This document shows, in pieces, positions 1 through 7,424 of a stretch of 40,687 nt of DNA. Position numbers and translations under genes: made by a program. The notes beneath the pieces were generated by a model. It was given only the letters and a program-made list of their open reading frames with translations, made no database searches and had not been told where the DNA came from. Position 1 is the first letter of the stretch. Each line of letters begins with the position of its first letter. The DNA lies in NCBI GenBank assembly GCA_009692605.1, contig SHYV01000007.1, positions 1 through 40,687 of the forward strand, written 5' to 3'. The stretch comes from Myxococcales bacterium (lineage in GTDB: Bacteria; Myxococcota_A; UBA796; SXON01).

Positions 1-1184
1 ACCCGCGCCACCAACTGCGAGAGCCGGCCGGTCACCCAGGCGATGCCCGGCTCGTCGTCGGCCTGGATCAGGGTCTCGAGATGCACTCCTACGCGGACGC
101 GGCGCATCCCGAGCCCGGTCGCGGGGTTCATGCCCCAGATTTCGGTCGTTCCTTCGGAATTGGTCCAGATGTTTCCGTCGGCGTCCATGTCGCCGAGCCC
201 GCTGTTCTTGCCCGTGGAAAATGACGGCCCCGCCTCGTTGAGATCGGCGTCGAAGGTCCGGGCGACCCCCCAGTTCGGTCCCGCCTCGGCGGACGTGCCG
301 ATGCGGTCGAGGATCACCACGCCGGCTCCGTACGGGAACGCCCCTTTGTTTTCGATGCCAATCGCGCGCTCGACGCTGGTCCCGCCGTCGCATCGGGCCT
401 GGCCGATCCCGGCGTCGTGGGGGAGTATGTAGCGCCCATCAGCGATCTGGGTGATGGTGATGCCGCTCGAGTTCGCCGGGCAGGTGGTGAGGACCTCAAG
501 CGTCGTCGGGTCGAGCACCTCGACCACGCTGGTCTCCCGATCAAGCGTCTCCAATACCGCGACGTGGGCCCCATCGTCGGCGCTGGTCGCCGCGACGGCG
601 GGTCCGCTCAGCGGGGCGCGGGTCAGGACCGCTCCGTCCCCATCGACCCGCACGGCCCAGTCGCCGTTGTCGGTGCCGACGCCGGTCAGCACGGCGCCGT
701 CGTCCTGAGCGACCACGGTCGCGATGCGGACCAGCCCGACGTCCGCCCGGTCAGCGTGGCCGGTTGTCCCCCTGAGCATGGCCAGGTAGGCTAAGCCCGA
801 CATGAACACCGTCCCGGCGCCATCCACGGAGGTCTCGGGCAGCTCGGGGTTGTTGTCGGCGACGGTCCAGGCTCCGATGAAGGTGTCCGTGGCCAGATCC
901 ACGGCGGCCACCGTGGGGGCGATGAGGCTGACCACATACGCGAGGCCGCGGGCCCGGTCCACGCTGACGTGGTGCGGCAGCAGCAGGTTGGCCACGCCGT
1001 CGTCGAGGAAGTGGGCCTCAACGATGGTCCCCCCGGAGTCGTCGCTGTCGCCCCAGGTGTCCGTGGTGTCCACGGTGTCCTGGCCGGTCGAGTCGGAGTC
1101 CTGAACGTCCGAATGTCCCCGGGTGCACGCCGTCAGCAGGCACAAGAGGACGAGGCCGCGGCGGGCGGGAAGGCTGTCATGCAT
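1..1184 (-). CDS. Putative surface lipoprotein, beta-propeller-like (3' end beyond window)
   Basis: An uninterrupted minus-strand frame runs from an ATG at 1184 off the left edge, giving about 394 residues with no stop. The N-terminus is a lipoprotein signal (RR, hydrophobic core, lipobox LTAC with Cys20), followed by an Asp/Thr-rich linker. The rest has repeated short beta-like blocks such as VSVDRARGLAYVV, VDGAGTVFMSGLAYL and GDMDADGNIWTNSEG, which resemble the blades of YVTN/NHL-type propellers; this fold is inferred from pattern only. It lies 60 bp downstream of the phosphodiesterase lipoprotein and is probably in the same transcript. The ribosome-binding site is weak. No catalytic motif is visible, so a binding or cell-surface role is only a guess. 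Confidence 0.8.
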   Translation of the reverse strand, partial: MHDSLPARRGLVLLCLLTACTRGHSDVQDSDSTGQDTVDTTDTWGDSDDSGGTIVEAHFLDDGVANLLLPHHVSVDRARGLAYVVSLIAPTVAAVDLATDTFIGAWTVADNNPELPETSVDGAGTVFMSGLAYLAMLRGTTGHADRADVGLVRIATVVAQDDGAVLTGVGTDNGDWAVRVDGDGAVLTRAPLSGPAVAATSADDGAHVAVLETLDRETSVVEVLDPTTLEVLTTCPANSSGITITQIADGRYILPHDAGIGQARCDGGTSVERAIGIENKGAFPYGAGVVILDRIGTSAEAGPNWGVARTFDADLNEAGPSFSTGKNSGLGDMDADGNIWTNSEGTTEIWGMNPATGLGMRRVRVGVHLETLIQADDEPGIAWVTGRLSQLVAR

Positions 1185-1244
1185 TCGAGGGGCAACCCTT
1201 GGATGGGGAATGAATACCGTACGCTCGTCGCTTCCGCTATGTCT

Positions 1245-3527
1245 TCACCAGATGACCGGCTCGAGCACCCAGTCGCCTGCCGCTGAGTCAAGGCTGGCCT
1301 GCACGCCCCCCGACCCGTCGCGGCTAAAGCCCATGATTCCGCTTCGGCCGGTATCGAGGCAGTCCGCGGTACCGCCGGCGGTCCATCGGCACGCTTCGAC
1401 CGTGGCGCCGCCGGTGAGCCGCGCCCAGTAGAGCGCGCCGTCGATCCAGCGTGGCGGCAGGTGGCCGAGCACCCGGCCGCTGGTGTCGATCCGCTCCATC
1501 GGCGACCAGTTGACCCCCTGATCGTCGCTGGTAATGGTGAGGATCGCGTTGTCATCTTCGTTGTAGGCGAGGAACCCCACCGTGACGCTCCCGCCGGCGT
1601 CCACCATGATCGCGGGCGACTCCATGCGGCCCCAGGCGACGCCGTCGGTGTCGAGGCTCACCTCGCTCGCGTCCCACGGGCAGTCCGCCGCGACGGGGCA
1701 GGCGGCGTTGGTATTTCGGTACACCTGCGACCAGCCCTGCGTCGTCTCCCAGTTGACCCGGCTGACATTGATGTGTCGGGAATATCGCCCGGGGCTGGTC
1801 GACTCGCCCTCTCCGAGGTCGCTGCCCGCGTAGGCCACGTAGACGCTGCCGTCCGCCGCCGTGCTGCTCGCGACAGAGGGGTTGCCGGGGAAGAGCGTCT
1901 GCCCTGCGCTGTCGTCCATGCCCTCCCACCCCGCCCCCTCGCTCCATCGGAGCAACTTGACCTGGGCCGGGTTGACCGTGTTCCAGTAGGTCGATGAGTA
2001 CTCGTTGTCGGCGTACGCGAACAGGACGCGACCGGCGGTGTCGGTCACCATCTCCGGCTTCCAAAGGGTGGAGACCGAGGGGAGCGGGAATTGCATGTCG
2101 TCCCACACTCCGGCGGCTTGACCGGACCGCAGCCGGGTGCGGCACTGCGCGAGCCACGGCCAGTCGACCTCCGAGCTGTCGATCAGCAGAGACAGCTCAC
2201 GCCAGCAGACGGTGTCCCGGTCTCCGTCGGAGTAGATGCTGGGCTGTTCGGCGTGGATAGCTCCGGGGGTAGAGAGGGTCTCCCCGTCGACGACGATCAG
2301 GCTCTGGGCTGCGTAGTCGTCGGTGTATTGTTCCCAGACCGTCAGGGTGTCGGTGGCATCCGGCCAGACCTTGCCTTGTCGCTGGGGCTCCGTGGGCGGG
2401 GCGTCAAAGATGTCGTTCATCACCAGCCCGGTCGAGTAAGGCAGCTCGACACCGAGGATGCGCGCGACGGTGCGGCCGACGTCCTCTTGCGTGTGAGGCG
2501 TCAGGATCGTCGCGCCCTGCTTGATGCCGGGTCCGATGAGGAACATCGGGATCTCGCGGCATCCCCGGCATTGATCGCCGTGGTTGCGGTAGTCTGGCTG
2601 CTGGCTCTCCGGCTGGCCCTCCAGCCGGGTCTCGGCTTCAGCCCCCCAGCGGTGTCGGCCGTGGTCCGAGATGACGACGAGCACGGTGTCGTCCTTCATC
2701 CCGCCGCTCTGGTCGCTCTGGATCCAGGTCCACAGGTCGGCGATCGGCCGGTCCATGTCCTCCACCTTCTTCGCGTAGGCGAGCGGATCGTTGTTGTAGT
2801 GGCCGGCTCGGTCCATCCCATGCAGGTTGACCAGCAGCAGCTTCGGGTGCTGGGCCTCGAGCGTGGCGAGCACGGCGTCGGCCACCGGCGGATCGGACTC
2901 CGACGGGCTCCCGTCGTCGCCGGTGACTAGCGCGTACTGTGCACCAAAGGCGGCCCCGGCACCGGGGTAGAGACTGTAGTTGAGCGACTCGATGTGGTCG
3001 GTATTGCCCATCAGTACGAGCTCATCGTGCTCCGGGGCGAGCTGCTGGCCGATCGCCTCGAAGAGCGTGGGCAGCTCTGTCCGGTACATCCCCGCGCCGT
3101 CCGGGGTGGCGAAGTGGCCGAAGCCCTGCCGGACGCCGGAGAGCAACGTGGCGTGCCCTGGGCCGGTGATGGTGATGCCGGTGCAATACCCTGGCCGGAT
3201 CAGCGTGCCGTAGGGGAGCAGGCTGGCGCGCATCGCTGGCACGAGATCGGCGGTGTTGGCCTCGGCGGCGTCGGAGTACCCTCCCAGCGCGTCAAGCTCG
3301 GGCGTGCCAAAGGTCTCGTCCACCCGTGCGCCATCCATGACGACGATGACGGCGTGGTGCGCGTAGGGGGCGAGCGGCGCTGACGTCCCAGTGTCGGTGT
3401 CGCGGGAGTCGGTGGTGTCGTCGGCCGGCACGTCGTCGGGGCTGACGCGGGGGCAACCTAGGCCGACGAGTCCGAGGACCGCGAGGGGGGAGCCGAGGCG
3501 GAAAAATGCCGAGGTGGGTACCTGCAT
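1245..3527 (-). CDS. Lipoprotein type I phosphodiesterase / alkaline-phosphatase superfamily protein with BNR-like propeller
   Basis: 760 residues. A signal peptide ends near Cys25 (GLGC, an imperfect lipobox), followed by an Asp/Thr-rich spacer. Residues about 58-360 carry alkaline-phosphatase-superfamily metal motifs: VVMDGARVD (Asp65), ITGPGHATLLSG with likely nucleophile Thr121, DRAGHYN, VISDHGRH and a later RNHGD. This matches nucleotide pyrophosphatase/phosphodiesterase-type enzymes that cleave phosphate esters or diesters using two zinc ions. Residues about 450-760 look like a sialidase/BNR propeller (DNEYSSTYWN, ITSDDQGVNWSPMERI). The protein is probably anchored at the cell surface or in the periplasm. 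The substrate cannot be told from sequence. It lies between two other lipoprotein genes on the same strand. A sulfatase-like activity is less likely because no CxPxR motif is seen. Confidence 0.85.
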   Translation of the reverse strand: MQVPTSAFFRLGSPLAVLGLVGLGCPRVSPDDVPADDTTDSRDTDTGTSAPLAPYAHHAVIVVMDGARVDETFGTPELDALGGYSDAAEANTADLVPAMRASLLPYGTLIRPGYCTGITITGPGHATLLSGVRQGFGHFATPDGAGMYRTELPTLFEAIGQQLAPEHDELVLMGNTDHIESLNYSLYPGAGAAFGAQYALVTGDDGSPSESDPPVADAVLATLEAQHPKLLLVNLHGMDRAGHYNNDPLAYAKKVEDMDRPIADLWTWIQSDQSGGMKDDTVLVVISDHGRHRWGAEAETRLEGQPESQQPDYRNHGDQCRGCREIPMFLIGPGIKQGATILTPHTQEDVGRTVARILGVELPYSTGLVMNDIFDAPPTEPQRQGKVWPDATDTLTVWEQYTDDYAAQSLIVVDGETLSTPGAIHAEQPSIYSDGDRDTVCWRELSLLIDSSEVDWPWLAQCRTRLRSGQAAGVWDDMQFPLPSVSTLWKPEMVTDTAGRVLFAYADNEYSSTYWNTVNPAQVKLLRWSEGAGWEGMDDSAGQTLFPGNPSVASSTAADGSVYVAYAGSDLGEGESTSPGRYSRHINVSRVNWETTQGWSQVYRNTNAACPVAADCPWDASEVSLDTDGVAWGRMESPAIMVDAGGSVTVGFLAYNEDDNAILTITSDDQGVNWSPMERIDTSGRVLGHLPPRWIDGALYWARLTGGATVEACRWTAGGTADCLDTGRSGIMGFSRDGSGGVQASLDSAAGDWVLEPVIW

Positions 3528-3575
3528 GATGGTCTGGATATGGGGTTCGACCTTACCCGTCCGGAGGCGGAGTCG

Positions 3576-4364
3576 CTACTGGCCCGGCTTTCCTGCCGCG
3601 GGCTTTCCCGCGCTGGCCGTCTCGTCGGCAGCTGCTTTTGCCTTGCTCCCCGGCGCGATGGTTAGGTCGAGCTCCATTTTGGCGTAGTCCCCATCGGGGT
3701 CTGTCGCCGCGATGACGATGTGGTAGGCCCCACCCGGTTCCATCTCCGTGCCCTTGTAGTGCAACCTGCCGTTTCCCTCGACGCTCATGCCGGCCGGCCC
3801 ACCCCGGAGTGACCAGACGATCACCCCACCGTCCGGGTCGTGGGCGCGCAATAAGACATTGTCGAAGCTATGGATCTGCCTGGGCGAGGTGTCCAGAATG
3901 GGAGGCACGCCACGAAGCGTGACCTCTCCCCGCACGGACTTGGAGTCCTGTGCGTCGTCGTGGGCGATGACCTCGACCGCGAGCACATCGCCTCGATGCA
4001 GCGATTTCGTGTCGAAGTCGGCGCCGTGCTGCGAGAGGTCGTCCGTTCCGTTCACCGACCAGGTGTACCGGTAGGTGGGGGTGACTTGCTCGGGGTCCGA
4101 CCCCTCGGCCGTGGCGGTCACCGCCTGGCCGACCTTTGGCTGGACCGGGCTGATCCGCAGGCGCTTGACGGTTGGGGGAAGGTTGGCCACCGCCGGGGGA
4201 TCGTGTGGGACGATGGGGTTCTTTATTCCCTCACTGGGCGCCGCGGGTGGTGGACCAGGAGGGGGTGCCTCGGTGGCGCATCCGACCCCGAGGAGCGCGA
4301 TCAGGGGCAGGCCTGCGAGGGTCGTTTTCAGAGGGCAGGGGACCTTCGAGCTGAACCGCGACAT
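3576..4364 (-). CDS. Putative lipoprotein with Ig/cadherin-like domains
   Basis: 262 residues from the ATG at 4364, chosen because GGAG lies just upstream and a lipoprotein signal follows (LLGVGC, Cys29). A Pro-rich spacer leads to two beta-sandwich-like segments: PKVGQAVTATAEGSDPEQ...YRYTWSVNG and later DVLAVEVIAHD, then LRAHDPDGGVIVWSL and IVIAATDPDGDYAKMELDLTI, which look like cadherin/PKD-type repeats (DPDG calcium-type turns). The C-terminus is an Ala/Lys-rich tail. It is first in a minus-strand run of three surface lipoproteins, 48 bp before the next. Longer starts up to 4415 would overlap the divergent promoter region and lack a signal peptide. Function unknown; probably an envelope adhesion or structural protein. 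Confidence 0.75.
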   Translation of the reverse strand: MSRFSSKVPCPLKTTLAGLPLIALLGVGCATEAPPPGPPPAAPSEGIKNPIVPHDPPAVANLPPTVKRLRISPVQPKVGQAVTATAEGSDPEQVTPTYRYTWSVNGTDDLSQHGADFDTKSLHRGDVLAVEVIAHDDAQDSKSVRGEVTLRGVPPILDTSPRQIHSFDNVLLRAHDPDGGVIVWSLRGGPAGMSVEGNGRLHYKGTEMEPGGAYHIVIAATDPDGDYAKMELDLTIAPGSKAKAAADETASAGKPAAGKPGQ

Positions 4365-4374
4365 GAACGCTCCG

Positions 4375-4402
4375 TAGACGACGTCAACAGCGTGAGTATA
4401 AG
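4375..4402 (+). promoter_or_regulatory. Candidate sigma-70-type promoter, near-leaderless
   Basis: TAGACG (4375-4380), a 16-bp spacer and TATAAG (4397-4402) precede the ATG at 4415. The expected start of transcription would leave a leader of only about six bases, and no Shine-Dalgarno sequence is seen, so leaderless translation is plausible. Inferred from consensus matching only. Confidence 0.4.
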
Positions 4403-4414
4403 CAACTGCACACA

Positions 4415-4963
4415 ATGCCCCTAACCCTCTCCTTTCTCGGCCGATGCGGCGATCGCTGGCGAGTTCGCGTCGACACCGCTGCCGGCTTGCGCCCGCAGGG
4501 GCTGACCGTGGGGCTGGTCAGCGGGAGGCGGCCCTTGGGGCCCGCGGTGGTCGGGCCTACAGAGTTTGAGAGTTGGATCGCCGAGCTTCGGGGCCCATGC
4601 CAACTTCCGGCCGACGCAGTTGTACGGGCGACCATGGCGGCTCAGGACGGCGAACTCCTGGAAGAGACCGTCCCTGCCCACGCCCCCCGAGGGGTTCACG
4701 CATGGCTACGGGCAGCCCACCGCCTGCCGCTGGCGGCGCGTCCCCAGCCCGCCTCGTTGAGCCGTAAGGAGACCCTCGATCTGGCGCGGGTGTTCGATTG
4801 GTTGGCTTGTCCCCAGCCTCCAGCGGCGGCGGTGCGGGACCCGGGCGCTGCGGTGCACCTGAATGGCTGCACCGAGGAGCTCGCGAGCCTGCTCGCTGAG
4901 TTCGACGTTGAGGGAGCCGAGCTCGACGCAGACCTGATCGAGAAGCTGAGTCGGTCGGTCTGA
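4415..4963 (+). CDS. Hypothetical protein (182 aa)
   Basis: I do not recognise this protein. It is soluble in appearance, with no signal peptide or membrane segment. The first half is rich in short beta-like stretches (LTLSFLGRCGDRWRVRVD, GLTVGLVSG), the middle has a Pro/Ala-rich linker, and the C-terminus is an acidic amphipathic helix pair (EELASLLAEFDVEGAELDADLIEKLSRSV). It is transcribed divergently from the lipoprotein run at 1-4364 and convergently with the LpxL-like gene, with a hairpin between. Codon use matches the neighbours, which supports it as a real gene. Start: the ATG at 4415 has no ribosome-binding site but has a good -10 element 12 bp upstream. Confidence 0.65.
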   Translation: MPLTLSFLGRCGDRWRVRVDTAAGLRPQGLTVGLVSGRRPLGPAVVGPTEFESWIAELRGPCQLPADAVVRATMAAQDGELLEETVPAHAPRGVHAWLRAAHRLPLAARPQPASLSRKETLDLARVFDWLACPQPPAAAVRDPGAAVHLNGCTEELASLLAEFDVEGAELDADLIEKLSRSV

Positions 4964-4983
4964 TCGCTCCCCGCTTTGCGCCC

Positions 4984-5005
4984 TAGGGCGCGCTGCGGCG
5001 CCCTA
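4984..5005. terminator. Hairpin between convergent genes
   Basis: An 8-bp perfect stem TAGGGCGC/GCGCCCTA with a 6-base loop lies 20 bp after the stop of the 182-aa gene and includes the stop codon of the minus-strand LpxL-like gene. A third GCGCCCTA copy at 4978-4985 allows an alternative pairing. No T-run follows, so it may act as a weak or factor-assisted terminator for either strand. Confidence 0.45.
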
Positions 5006-5974
5006 TAGTGGGGGCCGGCGCATCCTTTGGTCCACCAGAGTCATCGCGTAGTGCCCTGGCCGCCGACGGACATCGTCCTCGAGTAGCCCGAGCGTGGCGA
5101 TGGGATCCAGCGCGCCGTCTTCTGGCTGTCGGGCCGGCTGGGCGAGGCGCACCAAGTGTGTCTTGTCGCGCAGCCTGCCGACCTGCAGGAGCGAGGTTGG
5201 GTGTTTGGCGGCGAGGGCCCAGGGCAGCACCGCCAGATCAGCTTCCCTTCCGAAGAGCCTGCCCGCCCTGCGCTCGGCGAGTCCCTGATCGTCCACGGCC
5301 ACCAGCGCGAGGCCTCCCCGGTCCAGGTGCGCTTCGAGCGCGGCTTCGTCCCCCAGCCAGCGGATCGGCATGCTGTCTTCGTCCGCGAGTCGCCCGACGC
5401 TCTCCCGCTCGTTGAGCCAACTCCTGCGTGCCGCCCCCTTTCCCGCCGGAGGTAGCCCCCGTCGGCCGAACACCCCGACCCAGTCCCGTGGCTTGCCCAC
5501 GGTCGCTCCGGCTGCGGAGAGCCCCCACGCGGCCATCTTCCGGTTCCCCGCCGAGAGATGCAGGAGCAGCCCTCGATCGGGCAGCTCGCCATCCAGGCGC
5601 ACCCAGTCTGAGACGTGGGCTCGCCCCGCCCCCGCCCCCGCTTCAGGCGCGCTCCTGGCGGGTGCCCCGGCGGACATCGCCCGGGACAGGACGACGTCCT
5701 CGAGCCGGGTTTGCATCCAGAGGTCCCACGCCTCGCGGGCGGCTGCGTCCGCCGCCCGCCGGTTCAGCCCGAAGGTGGCCTGCAGCTCCTCGACCATCCA
5801 CGCGGTCCGTCCGCTCGCAAGCGTTGCTTCAAAGTGCCATCCGATCGCGGCGAGCAACCTCACGATCTCGGGTTCGTCCGCTGGGAGGGCCTGTCGGAAC
5901 ACCGCGAAAAACAGGGACCGCGCTGCGTCCATCGCGAACTGCGCACGCGGGGCGTGGAGCGTACGCCCGGTCAC
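5003..5974 (-). CDS. LpxL/HtrB-like acyltransferase homologue with degenerate active site
   Basis: 323 residues. The overall layout resembles lipid A late acyltransferases: an N-terminal segment (SLFFAVFRQALP), a helical region (MVEELQATFGLNRRAADAAAREAW), the core strand GLLLHLSAGNRKMAAWGLSAAG, and a C-terminal block (LGLLEDDVRRRPGHYAM...QRMRRPP) like the LpxL ending. In LpxL the core strand carries the catalytic H-x4-D/E (HFGNWE). The aligned stretch here reads SAGNRK, lacking both the His and the acidic residue. It may be inactive or have another role. The annotated start is GTG 5974; ATG 5932 is an alternative. Divergent from the dehydrogenase at 6046. Family assignment is moderate. Confidence 0.55.
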   Translation of the reverse strand: MTGRTLHAPRAQFAMDAARSLFFAVFRQALPADEPEIVRLLAAIGWHFEATLASGRTAWMVEELQATFGLNRRAADAAAREAWDLWMQTRLEDVVLSRAMSAGAPARSAPEAGAGAGRAHVSDWVRLDGELPDRGLLLHLSAGNRKMAAWGLSAAGATVGKPRDWVGVFGRRGLPPAGKGAARRSWLNERESVGRLADEDSMPIRWLGDEAALEAHLDRGGLALVAVDDQGLAERRAGRLFGREADLAVLPWALAAKHPTSLLQVGRLRDKTHLVRLAQPARQPEDGALDPIATLGLLEDDVRRRPGHYAMTLVDQRMRRPPL

Positions 5975-6045
5975 CGCGCCGCCCCACCGTGGAGCGCACG
6001 CCGACGTCGTTTCCGGTTAGGTCTGCGGTCCCTTCCGGAGCCCGC

Positions 6046-7203
6046 ATGTCCACGACGATGACCGCGCTCACCTTCGACCGCGAGCGTGATGGCTGGGAGC
6101 GGTCCACCGGCCTCGTCAAGGAGCAGGTTCCCCTGCCGACCTTGTCGTCGCCGGACGAGGTGCTGATCCGGGTCAAGTACGCTGGATTCTGCGGCTCGGA
6201 CCGAGGGATCTGGTGGCGTAAGGCCTTCGGGGACATGATCTTGGGGAGCCTCGCCGAGGAGCAGAAGACCCGGCGCATCGTTGGGCACGAGCTGCTGGGC
6301 GAGGTGGTCGAGGTGGGGCATGAGGCGGCTGTCCGCTTTGGCTATCGCCCCGGTGACGTCGTCTCTACTGAGTCGCACATCATCTGCGGTGTGTGCTACC
6401 AGTGTCAGGCGGGTGACGTGCATGTCTGCGCGAAGGACAAGATCATCGGGATCTCGCTCGACGGCTGCTTCGCCGAGTACCTTAAGTTGCCGGCGAAGAG
6501 CCTATGGAAGACGGACCTCTCGAAGATCCGGCCCGAGGTCGCAGCGGTGCAAGAGCCCTTCGGCAACGCGGTCCACGCCTGTCAGGCGACCGATCTGCGT
6601 GGGAAGAGCGTGGCGATCGTGGGCTGCGGGACAATCGGCCTGTTCGCGATCCTCATCGCGCGTGGCATGGGCGCACGACAGGTGATCGGGGTCGAGGTGG
6701 ACCCCCATCACGCTGAGCTCGCGAGGACGCTTGGGTGTGACGTGGTGCTGACTCCAGCAGCGTCGTCGCCTGACCGTCCGTTCGCTAGCGACCCGGACTT
6801 GCGGGCGAAGGTTCGGGACCTCACCGGCGGTGTGGGCGTGGACGTGGCGATGGAGATGGCTGGGTTCAACTCGTCCCTCAACAACGCCATCCGGCTGACC
6901 CGGCGGGGCGGGCACGTGGTCCTGTTTGGAGTCAAGAACGGCGATGGCGTGATCGAGGACCTGCACCGGGTGGTGATGGACGGGTTGCAGCTCCACGGCG
7001 TTGTCGGACGCCAGATCTTTGGGACGTGGGAGATCACCAAGCGGCTGCTGGAGGACCGCTCGAACGGGATTCAGGACGCGGTGTACTCCACGATCCTGAA
7101 CGGCGGAAACGGGACCATCGTGGACATCGGGACCTGGGAGAAGGCTGGCTTCGAGGAGGTGATAAAGCACCACCCGAAGGCGATCATCCGGTTTGCTGGC
7201 TGA
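6046..7203 (+). CDS. Zinc-dependent medium-chain dehydrogenase, L-threonine 3-dehydrogenase-like
   Basis: 385 residues from the ATG at 6046, with GGAG five bases upstream. It has the GroES-like catalytic half with Cys49 (FCGSD) and His81-Glu82 (GHE), a structural zinc site C-x2-C-x2-C-x7-C (CGVCYQCQAGDVHVC), and a Rossmann half with GCGTIG. The segment EPFGNAVHACQATDLRGKSV closely resembles the Tdh block around the nucleotide-binding junction. Tdh oxidises L-threonine to 2-amino-3-ketobutyrate with NAD+, usually coupled to a CoA-dependent lyase (Kbl). No kbl is nearby, and the Tdh hallmark GTDVHIY is replaced by GSDRGIW, so another polyol or amino alcohol substrate is possible. Its stop overlaps the slyX start (TGATG). 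Confidence 0.8.
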   Translation: MSTTMTALTFDRERDGWERSTGLVKEQVPLPTLSSPDEVLIRVKYAGFCGSDRGIWWRKAFGDMILGSLAEEQKTRRIVGHELLGEVVEVGHEAAVRFGYRPGDVVSTESHIICGVCYQCQAGDVHVCAKDKIIGISLDGCFAEYLKLPAKSLWKTDLSKIRPEVAAVQEPFGNAVHACQATDLRGKSVAIVGCGTIGLFAILIARGMGARQVIGVEVDPHHAELARTLGCDVVLTPAASSPDRPFASDPDLRAKVRDLTGGVGVDVAMEMAGFNSSLNNAIRLTRRGGHVVLFGVKNGDGVIEDLHRVVMDGLQLHGVVGRQIFGTWEITKRLLEDRSNGIQDAVYSTILNGGNGTIVDIGTWEKAGFEEVIKHHPKAIIRFAG

Positions 7204-7415
7204 TGGAAGCTTCAGACCTGCGCCTCGAGGAGCTCGAAGTGAAGGTTTCGTACCTCGAACACCAGCTCGCGGAGCTGGATGGGCTGGTGCGCGAGCTGTT
7301 CGCGGCGAACCTCGAGCTTCGGCGTGAGCTGGTAGGCGTGAAGGAGGCTCGCGAAGAGGGCTCCATCACGTTCGGTGAGGGTGGGGTCGTGGTGGAGAAG
7401 CCTCCGCACTACTGA
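7203..7415 (+). CDS. slyX: SlyX family protein
   Basis: 70 residues. The start ATG at 7203 shares its first base with the TGA of the dehydrogenase, so the two are translationally coupled. The protein is a short coiled coil (LRLEELEVKVSYLEHQLAELDGLVRELFAANLELRRELV) ending in PPHY, the C-terminal signature of SlyX proteins. The biochemical role of SlyX is not established. A longer upstream frame exists but would lie inside the dehydrogenase. A hairpin follows the stop. Confidence 0.85.
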   Translation: MEASDLRLEELEVKVSYLEHQLAELDGLVRELFAANLELRRELVGVKEAREEGSITFGEGGVVVEKPPHY

Positions 7416-7424
7416 ACAATCCGG

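Noticed and set aside
5428-6045. Upstream extension of the dehydrogenase
   Set aside because: Arg/Pro-rich with no family match and antisense to the LpxL-like gene; ATG 6046 has GGAG.
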